Part shown: positions 8,446 through 15,518 of the stretch, piece by piece
Position numbering within the stretch: position 1 is the stretch's first letter
Layout of the letters: the number at the start of each line of letters is the position of its first letter
Assembly (NCBI GenBank): GCA_025923195.1
Contig: JAICGJ010000047.1
Location: forward strand, 1 to 33,975
DNA: 33,975 nucleotides
Source: Chryseolinea sp.
GTDB taxonomy: Bacteria > Bacteroidota > Bacteroidia > Cytophagales > Cyclobacteriaceae
Reading direction: 5' to 3'
Notes under the pieces: model-generated
Database searches by the model: none
What the model saw: only the letters and a program-made list of their open reading frames with translations
Told to the model about the DNA's origin: nothing
Translations under genes and position numbers: made by a program

Positions 8446-8465
8446 TGTACCAAACGGTAAACAAT
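8446..8465 (+). promoter_or_regulatory. Putative TetR operator, copy 2
   Basis: Sequence tgtaccaaacggtaaacaat, 35 bases before the AhpD-like start. It differs from the site at 7784-7803 at only two of 20 bases, while the surrounding DNA is unrelated. A cis-regulatory role for the adjacent TetR protein is the simplest reading. Confidence 0.6.
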
Positions 8466-8500
8466 ACTAAAATAAATTTCAACTATTAAAAATTAGAAGA

Positions 8501-9046
8501 ATGAAAACATTTAATGTCCCACGAAGAGATGAAGTTTCGAACACCAATCAAGTTTTGTTCGATAGTCTCAGCAGGTCACTCGGCATGGTTCCTAACCTGT
8601 ACGCAACGATGGCCTATTCTGATAGTGGCCTGGCGAGGTACTTGGCATTTCAAGGCGGCAAAAGTTCATTGAGCAACAAGGAAAAAGAAGCAGTGAACCT
8701 TGTGGTCAGCGAAGTCAATGGGTGTCGCTATTGCCAAAGTGCCCACACAGTGTTGGGAAAAATGAATGGCTTCTCAGAATCAGATACAATAGATCTGCGC
8801 GCTGGATTAAGCCTGAGTCCAAAGTTAGATGCGCTGGTCAAATTGACCAAAGACATCACAGAAACAAAGGGGCGCGTAGCTGAATCAGCACTCGAAGCTT
8901 TCTATGTGGCTGGATATAATGACGGAAATCTCATTGACCTCATCCTTCAAATCAGTGACAAGATTGCTATGAATTATCTGCATAACCTGACACAGATAGA
9001 GATCGACTTTCCTTTGGCGACTGAACTAGCTCCTGCCAAGATTTAA
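8501..9046 (+). CDS. Carboxymuconolactone decarboxylase-family protein (AhpD-like)
   Basis: A 181-residue all-helical protein of the CMD/AhpD family. The signature E-x3-C-x2-C-x3-H is complete: Glu71, Cys75, Cys78, His82 in EVNGCRYCQSAH. This CxxC/His arrangement gives AhpD-like proteins thiol-disulfide or alkylhydroperoxidase activity, so an antioxidant role in the cytosol is likely. Real carboxymuconolactone decarboxylation is not implied. The gene follows the TetR regulator by 72 bases, which hold the second operator copy, and it ends in a strong hairpin. It therefore probably forms its own regulated transcript, induced when the TetR protein senses peroxide, quinone or another electrophile (inference). 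Confidence 0.92.
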   Translation: MKTFNVPRRDEVSNTNQVLFDSLSRSLGMVPNLYATMAYSDSGLARYLAFQGGKSSLSNKEKEAVNLVVSEVNGCRYCQSAHTVLGKMNGFSESDTIDLRAGLSLSPKLDALVKLTKDITETKGRVAESALEAFYVAGYNDGNLIDLILQISDKIAMNYLHNLTQIEIDFPLATELAPAKI

Positions 9047-9059
9047 CTTACGTGAAACG

Positions 9060-9092
9060 AAACTATCCGTCATTTTTTTTGACGGATAGTTT
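9060..9092 (+). terminator. Perfect 13-bp hairpin after the AhpD-like gene
   Basis: aaactatccgtca (9060-9072) pairs fully with tgacggatagttt (9080-9092) around a seven-T loop. It starts 14 bases after the stop codon. The run of T lies in the loop rather than after the stem, so termination may be by the hairpin alone, or the element may protect the transcript. Confidence 0.7.
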
Positions 9093-9643
9093 ACCATACA
9101 GTACAAAATATATCCGCTTTGGATTTTTAGTCAGGGGGGTTCATCAATCAAACCTACAGTTTGTGATTCTGCTGTGTTTTTTTGAAGCGCCAACTTCGTA
9201 TTGATTCGCCGTGCTCCTATAGGGATTTAGGAATCGGCATTTACTGCTTCGTCAGGTCCACCACATCGTTATTCATATTCATGAAAAGAATTATGCTACA
9301 GGGGGCATGAGGCTTCAATTGTGTCACAGCTTGAGCTCATTCGCCAAATTGAAATTTCCAAGTACCGAGCTCGGTCGTCAAGTCGGCAGCCAGTTTCATG
9401 GAGACTTCTTTAAAAACTTTGCTATAGAAAGCGCAGATCGTGAGTCATTTACATTAATATATATGAGTTCTTAACAATTTTGTAATTATCATCGTCATTC
9501 GGTAATTTCAAAGTAGGCGAAGGCCGGTGGGCCTGATATTCCTGTGGGCCTGATATTATTATTGAGTTGGCCTAATGGGTATGAGATGGTAAAGGAAGTG
9601 ACTTTCTCATTGAGATTTTGGCGTCTAACATAAGACCCTCAAC
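9093..9643. other. Non-coding region upstream of the sigma54-type activator
   Basis: About 550 bases without a credible gene. The only structure I see is a 14-base direct repeat, gtgggcctgatatt, at 9527-9540 and 9544-9557 (17-base period), about 90-120 bases before the activator start. This could be an upstream binding site. Confidence 0.45.
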
Positions 9644-11710
9644 ATGTTATACGATATTGTTGCCATGGTCACGGCGGGTGTTGCGCTGGCTATCGGCAGT
9701 ATTAGCTTTGTAGTCGGGATTGGAACTAAGGACAGGACTGACTTAGTGTTTGGCGTAATGGGCCTGACTCTTTTTGTATTTTTACTCCTGCCACCAGCTG
9801 GATTCATTCTTGGTGATCACGCTCCTTATCCTCCAGAAATTCTTATTAAACGGATCTTCATATTTAGTTACTATGCTTTGATTCCGTGGTTCATCGCCTT
9901 GTATGTCGGTTTTAAAAGCAACAAAGTACCATTTTTAATATCTGCTTATGTCCTGATTTGCTACGTTCTTATGTTTACGGAGACGGAAGACCGCGCAAAG
10001 CCCCTTTGGTCCGTCTATGTCATACTAGCCTTCGGTTCGGTCTTGGTCTATGGAATAGTCGCAACCTTCAAACAGTATAAAATAGATAAAGCGAAAGCAT
10101 GGTGGCTTAGCGCTGCCTTTGGCGTATATGGTTTTTTATTCCTGTTGACGGCATTCAACCAACTGGGTAACAACTTCATTGCGGACGCCCTCGCCCTCGA
10201 ACTTTTCTTTCCTATGCACTTCCACGCTTTGATGTTGATGCTAATCATGGGACTAAGGGTTGTAATGAACGTCATTGAGAAATTTAAATTGGAGCGGATT
10301 GTAGCAGCCAGAGATCGAAGATGGGGCACCTTCATGCAATCTGCGCCCATGGTAGTTCTTGAACTTGATAGGTTAGGAAATATTGTCTATCTCAATAATT
10401 TTGGCGTAACCTTGCTTGGTTATCCGGACCTCGCCTCAGTACTCCATCTAAACTGGTTTGAAAATTTCCTGCCTTCATCCGATGCGCCGCAGCGGCGAGC
10501 ATCATATGAGCAAGTACTACGGGAAGATCATGTAGAGCCCTTCTTACATAACACAATCCGCACACATCAGGGTAACTATATTCACATGAGCTGGGTTAAT
10601 TTTCTTAATCATGACGAAGAGGGCAGAGTGACAGGCATAACCAGAATAGGTCGGGACTTAACCAGTGAGGACAGCGCGAATCAATTAATAAGTCAGCTAA
10701 AGAACCAAGTTGAAACGGAGGCTCTCGATTTCACGGCTTTCAACAGGGCAGACTTAACACAGGAAATTATAGGGACTAGCAAAGCGATTTCATATGCAAT
10801 TCAAAAGGCCAGTCAAGTTGCCACCACACATGCTCCCGTTCTAATAGAGGGCGAAACAGGTGTGGGAAAAGACTTGCTCGCAGAACTTATCTTTAAGAAT
10901 AGTTCAAGGAATAGCAGTCCATTTGTGAAGGTAAACTGCGGAGCCTTACCTGAAGATCTAATTGAGGATGAACTCTTTGGCCACGAAAAGGGGGCTTTCA
11001 CTACTGCTATACAAGCCCGAAAAGGCAGGTTTGAGCTGGCTGATGGAGGAACCATTTTCCTTGATGAAGTAGGTGAGCTGCCTCTCGAAATGCAGCCCAA
11101 GTTGCTTCGGGTTTTGCAGAACGGCGAATTCGAACGTATCGGCGGACAAAAAACGCTCAAGGTTGATGTGCGTATCATCGCTGCCACTAATCGCGATCTG
11201 TCCGCAGAAGTACAACATGGCCGCTTTCGCTCTGACTTATTTTACAGGTTGAATGTTTTTCCAATTACCATACCCGCACTGCGTCACCGCAAGGAAGATT
11301 TGCCATTGTTGATCAATTATTACATTGCCCGTAAATGCAGAACGTATGGCAAAGAAATGCGTGACATCTCGAAATCAGACCTTCAGAAGCTCATCGATTA
11401 TCCATGGCCTGGAAATGTTCGGGAGTTGCAAAATGTTATCGAACGAGCCGTTATTTCCAGCACCGGTTCGACCCTGAGGATGGACTGGTTCTTATCGCAG
11501 ACTACCGTCGACGAATCGCAGGGCTTTACCATGGTGGAGATCGAGCGTCAGCACATATTGAAAGTGATGGAAGAGTGCCAATGGAAAATAAACGGCTTAC
11601 GTGGCGCCGCGGAAATTTTGAATATGCATCCAAACACGTTACGATCTAAGATGAAGAAGCTTGGAATTTTCCGTCCCGGAGCTCCGGCCTCTGAGTCTGT
11701 TATTTTCTAA
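9644..11710 (+). CDS. Membrane-bound sigma54-type activator: 7TM-PAS-AAA+-Fis HTH
   Basis: A 688-residue transcription activator fused to a sensor. Residues 1-210 hold seven membrane helices (about 3-27, 33-57, 71-90, 96-111, 121-142, 152-175, 184-209). A PAS domain follows (about 225-350, SAPMVVLELDRLGNIVYLN), then an AAA+ sigma54-interaction domain. Walker A is GETGVGKD (403-410), Walker B ends IFLDE (Asp474) and the arginine-finger segment FRSDLFYRLNV is intact. The sigma54-contact loop at 450-455 reads GAFTTA instead of GAFTGA, with the key Thr kept. The C-terminus has a Fis-type helix-turn-helix (AAEILNMHPNTLRSKMKKLG). It has no receiver domain, so the membrane or PAS part probably senses the signal directly. 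The target may include the envelope genes downstream, but I found no clear -24/-12 promoter. Confidence 0.9.
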   Translation: MLYDIVAMVTAGVALAIGSISFVVGIGTKDRTDLVFGVMGLTLFVFLLLPPAGFILGDHAPYPPEILIKRIFIFSYYALIPWFIALYVGFKSNKVPFLISAYVLICYVLMFTETEDRAKPLWSVYVILAFGSVLVYGIVATFKQYKIDKAKAWWLSAAFGVYGFLFLLTAFNQLGNNFIADALALELFFPMHFHALMLMLIMGLRVVMNVIEKFKLERIVAARDRRWGTFMQSAPMVVLELDRLGNIVYLNNFGVTLLGYPDLASVLHLNWFENFLPSSDAPQRRASYEQVLREDHVEPFLHNTIRTHQGNYIHMSWVNFLNHDEEGRVTGITRIGRDLTSEDSANQLISQLKNQVETEALDFTAFNRADLTQEIIGTSKAISYAIQKASQVATTHAPVLIEGETGVGKDLLAELIFKNSSRNSSPFVKVNCGALPEDLIEDELFGHEKGAFTTAIQARKGRFELADGGTIFLDEVGELPLEMQPKLLRVLQNGEFERIGGQKTLKVDVRIIAATNRDLSAEVQHGRFRSDLFYRLNVFPITIPALRHRKEDLPLLINYYIARKCRTYGKEMRDISKSDLQKLIDYPWPGNVRELQNVIERAVISSTGSTLRMDWFLSQTTVDESQGFTMVEIERQHILKVMEECQWKINGLRGAAEILNMHPNTLRSKMKKLGIFRPGAPASESVIF

Positions 11711-11922
11711 TTCCATTAAAAATATCCGCTGATATTTCGTAGGGACGCTTCCGAACGAGGCTTCGTTACCCATCTTATGCCTTGTAGGCGTTGGATCACG
11801 ATATTTCGTGAGTATCTCGAAATTCGCATTAGCAGGCCAACGCTGTGGATACCGGTTGTCAAACGCGGGGTAACAGCTAAATTCCTCTTTTTCAATACAT
11901 TATTGTATATAATGAAGAGACC

Positions 11923-12411
11923 ATGAAGTTTGGTACAAACCTTGGAATGCTTGATAACTCAAACAACCTCCCTGCCATGGACAATGAACATTTATACTTC
12001 CTCAAGGTATCAGGAACGGTCCAGCCAGCTAAGCAACGGGAGTTCAAGCAGACAGTTCTTTTCGTCTTCAACCATTTGCCGAGTTCGTGCATCAGTCGCA
12101 ATTTGGCTCTGGATCTCCATCAGCCAGACTTATATCACGTGTACTGTTTGTGGAGATCGCGCGAAGCGTTAATTGCATTCAGGTCCAGCAACGAATTTGT
12201 ATTGTTGAAAGGAGCATTTGAAACGTTGGGCACGTATCGTGATACTATTGCCGGTGTGAGAACGGACATTAATTTGTTTGAGGTCAGCGATGTTTTCGAC
12301 AATTTCCTCTCATCTGCCTCAACGCCACGTATCCGTTCGAAATCTTTACCTGAAACCTTTCAGAAGGTTGCCGTAAAGGCAGACCGAGAGTACACCGCTA
12401 GCCGAAAATAA
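11923..12411 (+). CDS. Probable dimeric alpha/beta-barrel (ABM-like) protein
   Basis: A 162-residue soluble protein without a signal peptide. Residues about 22-110 (LYFLKVSGTVQPAKQREFKQTV, then LALDLHQPDLYHVYCLWRSREALIAFRSSNEF) follow the beta-alpha-beta-beta pattern of antibiotic-biosynthesis-monooxygenase-like dimeric barrels. These have a Trp-containing strand followed by an 'xxALxAFxxSxEF' helix. The catalytic function is not evident, and many such proteins only bind small ligands. The C-terminal 40 residues are basic and probably disordered. Met19 (11977) is an alternative start just before the first strand. It follows the sigma54-type activator by about 210 bases. That gap contains a tcacga/tcgtga inverted repeat (11796-11811). 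Confidence 0.6.
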   Translation: MKFGTNLGMLDNSNNLPAMDNEHLYFLKVSGTVQPAKQREFKQTVLFVFNHLPSSCISRNLALDLHQPDLYHVYCLWRSREALIAFRSSNEFVLLKGAFETLGTYRDTIAGVRTDINLFEVSDVFDNFLSSASTPRIRSKSLPETFQKVAVKADREYTASRK

Positions 12412-12427
12412 TAAGAACACCATCATT

Positions 12428-12691
12428 ATGGCACCAAAAAAAGCCCTAGTTCCTAATCGTTGCGCCCGTTTGGGTTTAATAGCACGGGTCGTTCCAGGAA
12501 GATCGCACGCGAAAGACGAAGAGTCAAAAACGTTGTGGAAACTCGGTTTCAGTGTAACGAACACAGGGTTCAACTCCGATCAGGGATTTGATCCATTATG
12601 GAAAGCATGGACTGCGCGAACAGCCGAGATAGGTGGCTCAACGAGATTTGACTATTTATTTTATGGGACCAGCAAGATCATCGTTGGGTAA
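12428..12691 (+). CDS. Doubtful small hypothetical ORF
   Basis: An 87-codon frame starting 16 bases after the preceding stop. No family is recognised. There is no signal peptide, and the composition (rich in Arg, Lys, Trp, Gly) is only weakly protein-like. It is listed because nothing better explains 12412-12775 and because the spacing would fit a two-gene unit. Fair chance that it is not a gene. Confidence 0.25.
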   Translation: MAPKKALVPNRCARLGLIARVVPGRSHAKDEESKTLWKLGFSVTNTGFNSDQGFDPLWKAWTARTAEIGGSTRFDYLFYGTSKIIVG

Positions 12692-12796
12692 TTCATCATG
12701 CAAAACGATAGCCCTGAAGCACGCGAATTCAAGAAGCGCAAAGTTAACTTTTATTAAAAACCACCAAACACGAATATGAGTCCAACTTTCTTCACT

Positions 12797-13915
12797 ATGA
12801 AAACAGTTCTGATCGCATCGTTTGTTTTCCTTGTGCAAAATATTCCATACGCTCAGGTTTATTCAAACAAAGAAGTTGGAAAAAAGAATGCTGATCTGAT
12901 TGATAGCCTGAAGGCTTCCGAGTATCCGTATGCATTGCCTATTCTCGGTAAGGAGGCCACGAAACGCGGATTCACACTTCCCTATTCCGCCGGGATTGGA
13001 ATCAACTACCTATGGCAAGAGTCAGACCTCGTAATCGATAACCTTCAAATCGGTTTTAACAACGGGCCATTGTACAGTCTAAGCGAGGTGATCCGATTTG
13101 ACAATGCGACCTCGACGGCGTCAGGGGTGAACATTCGACCTGACGTCTGGCTGTTCCCGTTCCTGAACATTTATGGCATTGTAGCACAAGCCAGTCCATC
13201 GACGGCAGTCGGTTTCGGAGTGTATGTGCCGGATGCTGATGGCAACTGGAACAACGTGATATCACTAAACACGGAAGCAAATTTTGAGGCAACGACGTTT
13301 GGCTTCGGATTGACGCCTACGATTGGCGTTGGAGGAGGATGGATGGCATTAGACATGAACTTTACCTGGAGTGACATTGCCGAGCTTGACAAACCCGCAT
13401 TTGCCACGGTGTTCGGTCCCCGTTTTGGTAAGACTTTCAAATTCAAGAATCCGGAAAGTAATATCGCGGTCTGGGTGGGGGGATTCAGATTACATCTGAA
13501 CACAGGCACCAACGGATCGCTTGCATTGAATGAAGTGCTCGACACGGAAGGGCTACAGGCAAAAGTCGACAATGGTATCGCAAAGGTTGAAGATAGCCAG
13601 CAGCAAGTAGATGCCTGGTGGAACGGTCTTACATCGATAGAGCAAAAAAATCCAGTTAACGTTGCTAAATACGAGACAGCAAACCGTGCGCTGACTGCCG
13701 CCGGTAATTTTCTCAATGGTCTGGACGAATCCCTTAATGACGAACAGCGTGCAACGGTGCAATATTCACTGGATAAGCGCCCGAAAGACATGTGGAATTT
13801 TATTATTGGCTCACAATACCAATACAACCGACATTGGATGGTGCGGTTTGAATATGGTTTTCTGGGGTCGCGTAATCAAATCATTGCAGGACTTCAATAT
13901 AGATTTGGACTATAA
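12797..13915 (+). CDS. Outer-membrane beta-barrel protein with helical insert
   Basis: From ATG at 12797 (372 residues), MKTVLIASFVFLV...PYAQ is a clear signal peptide. The frame opens seven codons earlier at 12776. The mature part is rich in amphipathic strands with alternating aromatic/Gly residues (GIGINYLW, YGIVAQASPSTAVGFGVYV, FGFGLTPTIGVGGGWMALDMNF) and ends GLQYRFGL with the C-terminal aromatic/Leu residue of outer-membrane barrels. About residues 245-330 form an unusual polar helical insert (LQAKVDNGIAKVEDSQQQVDAW onward), before the last two or three strands. It is the first of six same-strand envelope genes up to 18995. A pore or surface-display role is inferred; no named family is recognised. 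Confidence 0.75.
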   Translation: MKTVLIASFVFLVQNIPYAQVYSNKEVGKKNADLIDSLKASEYPYALPILGKEATKRGFTLPYSAGIGINYLWQESDLVIDNLQIGFNNGPLYSLSEVIRFDNATSTASGVNIRPDVWLFPFLNIYGIVAQASPSTAVGFGVYVPDADGNWNNVISLNTEANFEATTFGFGLTPTIGVGGGWMALDMNFTWSDIAELDKPAFATVFGPRFGKTFKFKNPESNIAVWVGGFRLHLNTGTNGSLALNEVLDTEGLQAKVDNGIAKVEDSQQQVDAWWNGLTSIEQKNPVNVAKYETANRALTAAGNFLNGLDESLNDEQRATVQYSLDKRPKDMWNFIIGSQYQYNRHWMVRFEYGFLGSRNQIIAGLQYRFGL

Positions 13916-14084
13916 TGAACAAAAGTAAAATTAATATGAATCATTCCGTATCTGCTTGCTGCAATGCCGGCTTTCAACCACCCTAATTACTCCAAATGCA
14001 TTTAACCTTAACATTTGTAACTTTAGACCATACACAATTTAACAAATAACATATAATTCAATTTTACCTCTAACTATTTCAATT

Positions 14085-14702
14085 ATGAAAACGAAACTGT
14101 TCGTTGCCGCAGCCTCTCTCGTTCTTGCGGCATGTTACCCTAACGGGCCGGAGTATGCTGAAGACACTGACGTTGTCATTACATCTTTTGATGAAGGATA
14201 CAATTTCTCCGACAAACAAACTTTCGCCATGCCAGATAAAATCGTAGTTGATGTGGAAATCGATGAAGGCGATACCACTTATGAATACATGGCGGACAAA
14301 TTTGCAACTCCTATCCTGGAGACTATTCAGGGAAACATGGAAGAACTGGGATACAACCGTGTAGACGTTGACGAAGATCCTGATTTGTTGCTAACACCTG
14401 CCGGTTTTACGTCCACCACCTATTTTTACAGCTACTGGTACGATTGGTGGTACGGAGGCTATTGGGGATGGGGATGGGGTTGGTATTATCCACCTTACTA
14501 TACTGTAAGCAGCTACACAACGGGCACGATGGTTATGGTGCTATCTGATCCTAACCAGGCAAGTGACAGTCCAATTAACCGGTCGCCGACAATATGGCTA
14601 TCTGCCGCTAATGGCTTGCTGTCAGGAGCCTACGACATCAGCAGGATCACTAATTCAATCGATCAGTCCTTCGAACAATCCCCCTATTTGAAAACCAACT
14701 AA
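14085..14702 (+). CDS. DUF4136 lipoprotein (first copy)
   Basis: A 205-residue lipoprotein: the signal peptide ends LAAC (Cys17). The body follows the DUF4136 plan, with a strand/helix start (SDKQTFAMPDKI), a helix predicted to bring 'xxLxxNMEELGYNRVD' next to 'DPDLLLTPAGF', and a C-terminal helix. A strikingly aromatic insertion lies at about residues 112-140 (WYDWWYGGYWGWGWGWYY), probably a flexible or surface-binding loop. DUF4136 proteins are envelope lipoproteins of unknown function. The neighbour 14714-15301 follows after only 11 bases, so the two are almost surely co-transcribed. A paralogue of the same family ends the cluster (18468-18995). Confidence 0.85.
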   Translation: MKTKLFVAAASLVLAACYPNGPEYAEDTDVVITSFDEGYNFSDKQTFAMPDKIVVDVEIDEGDTTYEYMADKFATPILETIQGNMEELGYNRVDVDEDPDLLLTPAGFTSTTYFYSYWYDWWYGGYWGWGWGWYYPPYYTVSSYTTGTMVMVLSDPNQASDSPINRSPTIWLSAANGLLSGAYDISRITNSIDQSFEQSPYLKTN

Positions 14703-14713
14703 CCATCTTGATT

Positions 14714-15301
14714 ATGAAAAAGATCTTAATATTCATTATGCTTGGATTGTCCGCCACGCAGTTGTGGGGGCAAAGCAATTTTTCAATTACGTATGCCATG
14801 GGACTTCCAGTAGGAGACGTAAAAGATTATATAAGTCAGGCAAGTTTCCGGGGTATTGCAGCCGACTATCGCTACAACATCAATCCGACAATGGCACTGG
14901 GCGTCGGTTTTGCGTGGCACACATTTTACGACGAACGACCCAGCGACACGTACACGATTGAAAATGTTTCGCTTACGGGAAAACAGTTCAGATACAGCAA
15001 CCATGTGCCTATGCTAGCTACTGCAACCTATTTTATGGAAGCTAATGAAATGTTTCACCCCTATGCTACGGTTGGGATAGGCGTAACATATACGAGGCGC
15101 AATACCGACATGAACCTCTACACATTAGAACAAGAGGCATGGAACTTTACCCTTCAGCCTGAAATTGGTGTTCAGATCCATACAGCTGACCTTATGGGCT
15201 TTGTGATATCTGCAAAATACCTGAATGGATTCCAGAGTGGAAGTGAATTACATGATCCGCAATCATTCTTTTCCTTGCATGTTGGCTTCTGTTTCTTCTA
15301 A
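14714..15301 (+). CDS. Outer-membrane beta-barrel protein (partner of DUF4136 copy 1)
   Basis: Start at ATG 14714 (MKKILIFIMLGLSATQLWGQ, signal peptide). A TTG two codons earlier (14708) is less likely. The mature protein, about 175 residues, has OmpW/OmpA-like eight-strand alternation. It begins SNFSITYAMGLPVGD, passes YNINPTMALGVGFAWHTFY and FHPYATVGIGVTYTRR, and ends SLHVGFCFF with terminal Phe, the classic barrel sorting signal. It lies 11 bases behind the DUF4136 gene. A small-barrel outer-membrane role with the lipoprotein as periplasmic partner is inferred from adjacency only. Confidence 0.8.
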   Translation: MKKILIFIMLGLSATQLWGQSNFSITYAMGLPVGDVKDYISQASFRGIAADYRYNINPTMALGVGFAWHTFYDERPSDTYTIENVSLTGKQFRYSNHVPMLATATYFMEANEMFHPYATVGIGVTYTRRNTDMNLYTLEQEAWNFTLQPEIGVQIHTADLMGFVISAKYLNGFQSGSELHDPQSFFSLHVGFCFF

Positions 15302-15365
15302 GGCATTGCAAGCATAAAAAATTCAATGTGCATTTTAACAGAAATCGAACAAATTCAATATGGAT

Positions 15366-15418
15366 GGCAATCTATACTTGCCGTCCCATAGTTGATTCCG
15401 GGCGTGACCGTCACGCCC
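15366..15418. promoter_or_regulatory. Two inverted repeats upstream of the Trp-repeat secreted protein
   Basis: ggcaa-N7-ttgcc at 15366-15382 is followed by a perfect 19-base palindrome at 15400-15418 (gggcgtgac c gtcacgccc). They lie 100-150 bases before the next start codon in an otherwise AT-rich gap. They could be operator sites or mRNA hairpins. Confidence 0.4.
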
Positions 15419-15518
15419 ACGCTGTTGCAATTGGTGGGTTCATGTTTTAGGCTAGGTCCTTGATGGCCCCGACGGTGTACGTAGTGAAGAAGGATAAAAT
15501 TTAATATCCAAGTATTTT

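Noticed and set aside
15363-15386. Sigma54 -24/-12 promoter (tggca...ttgc) before 15519
   Set aside because: The spacing between tggca and ttgc is two bases too long. The match is better explained by the ggcaa/ttgcc inverted repeat.
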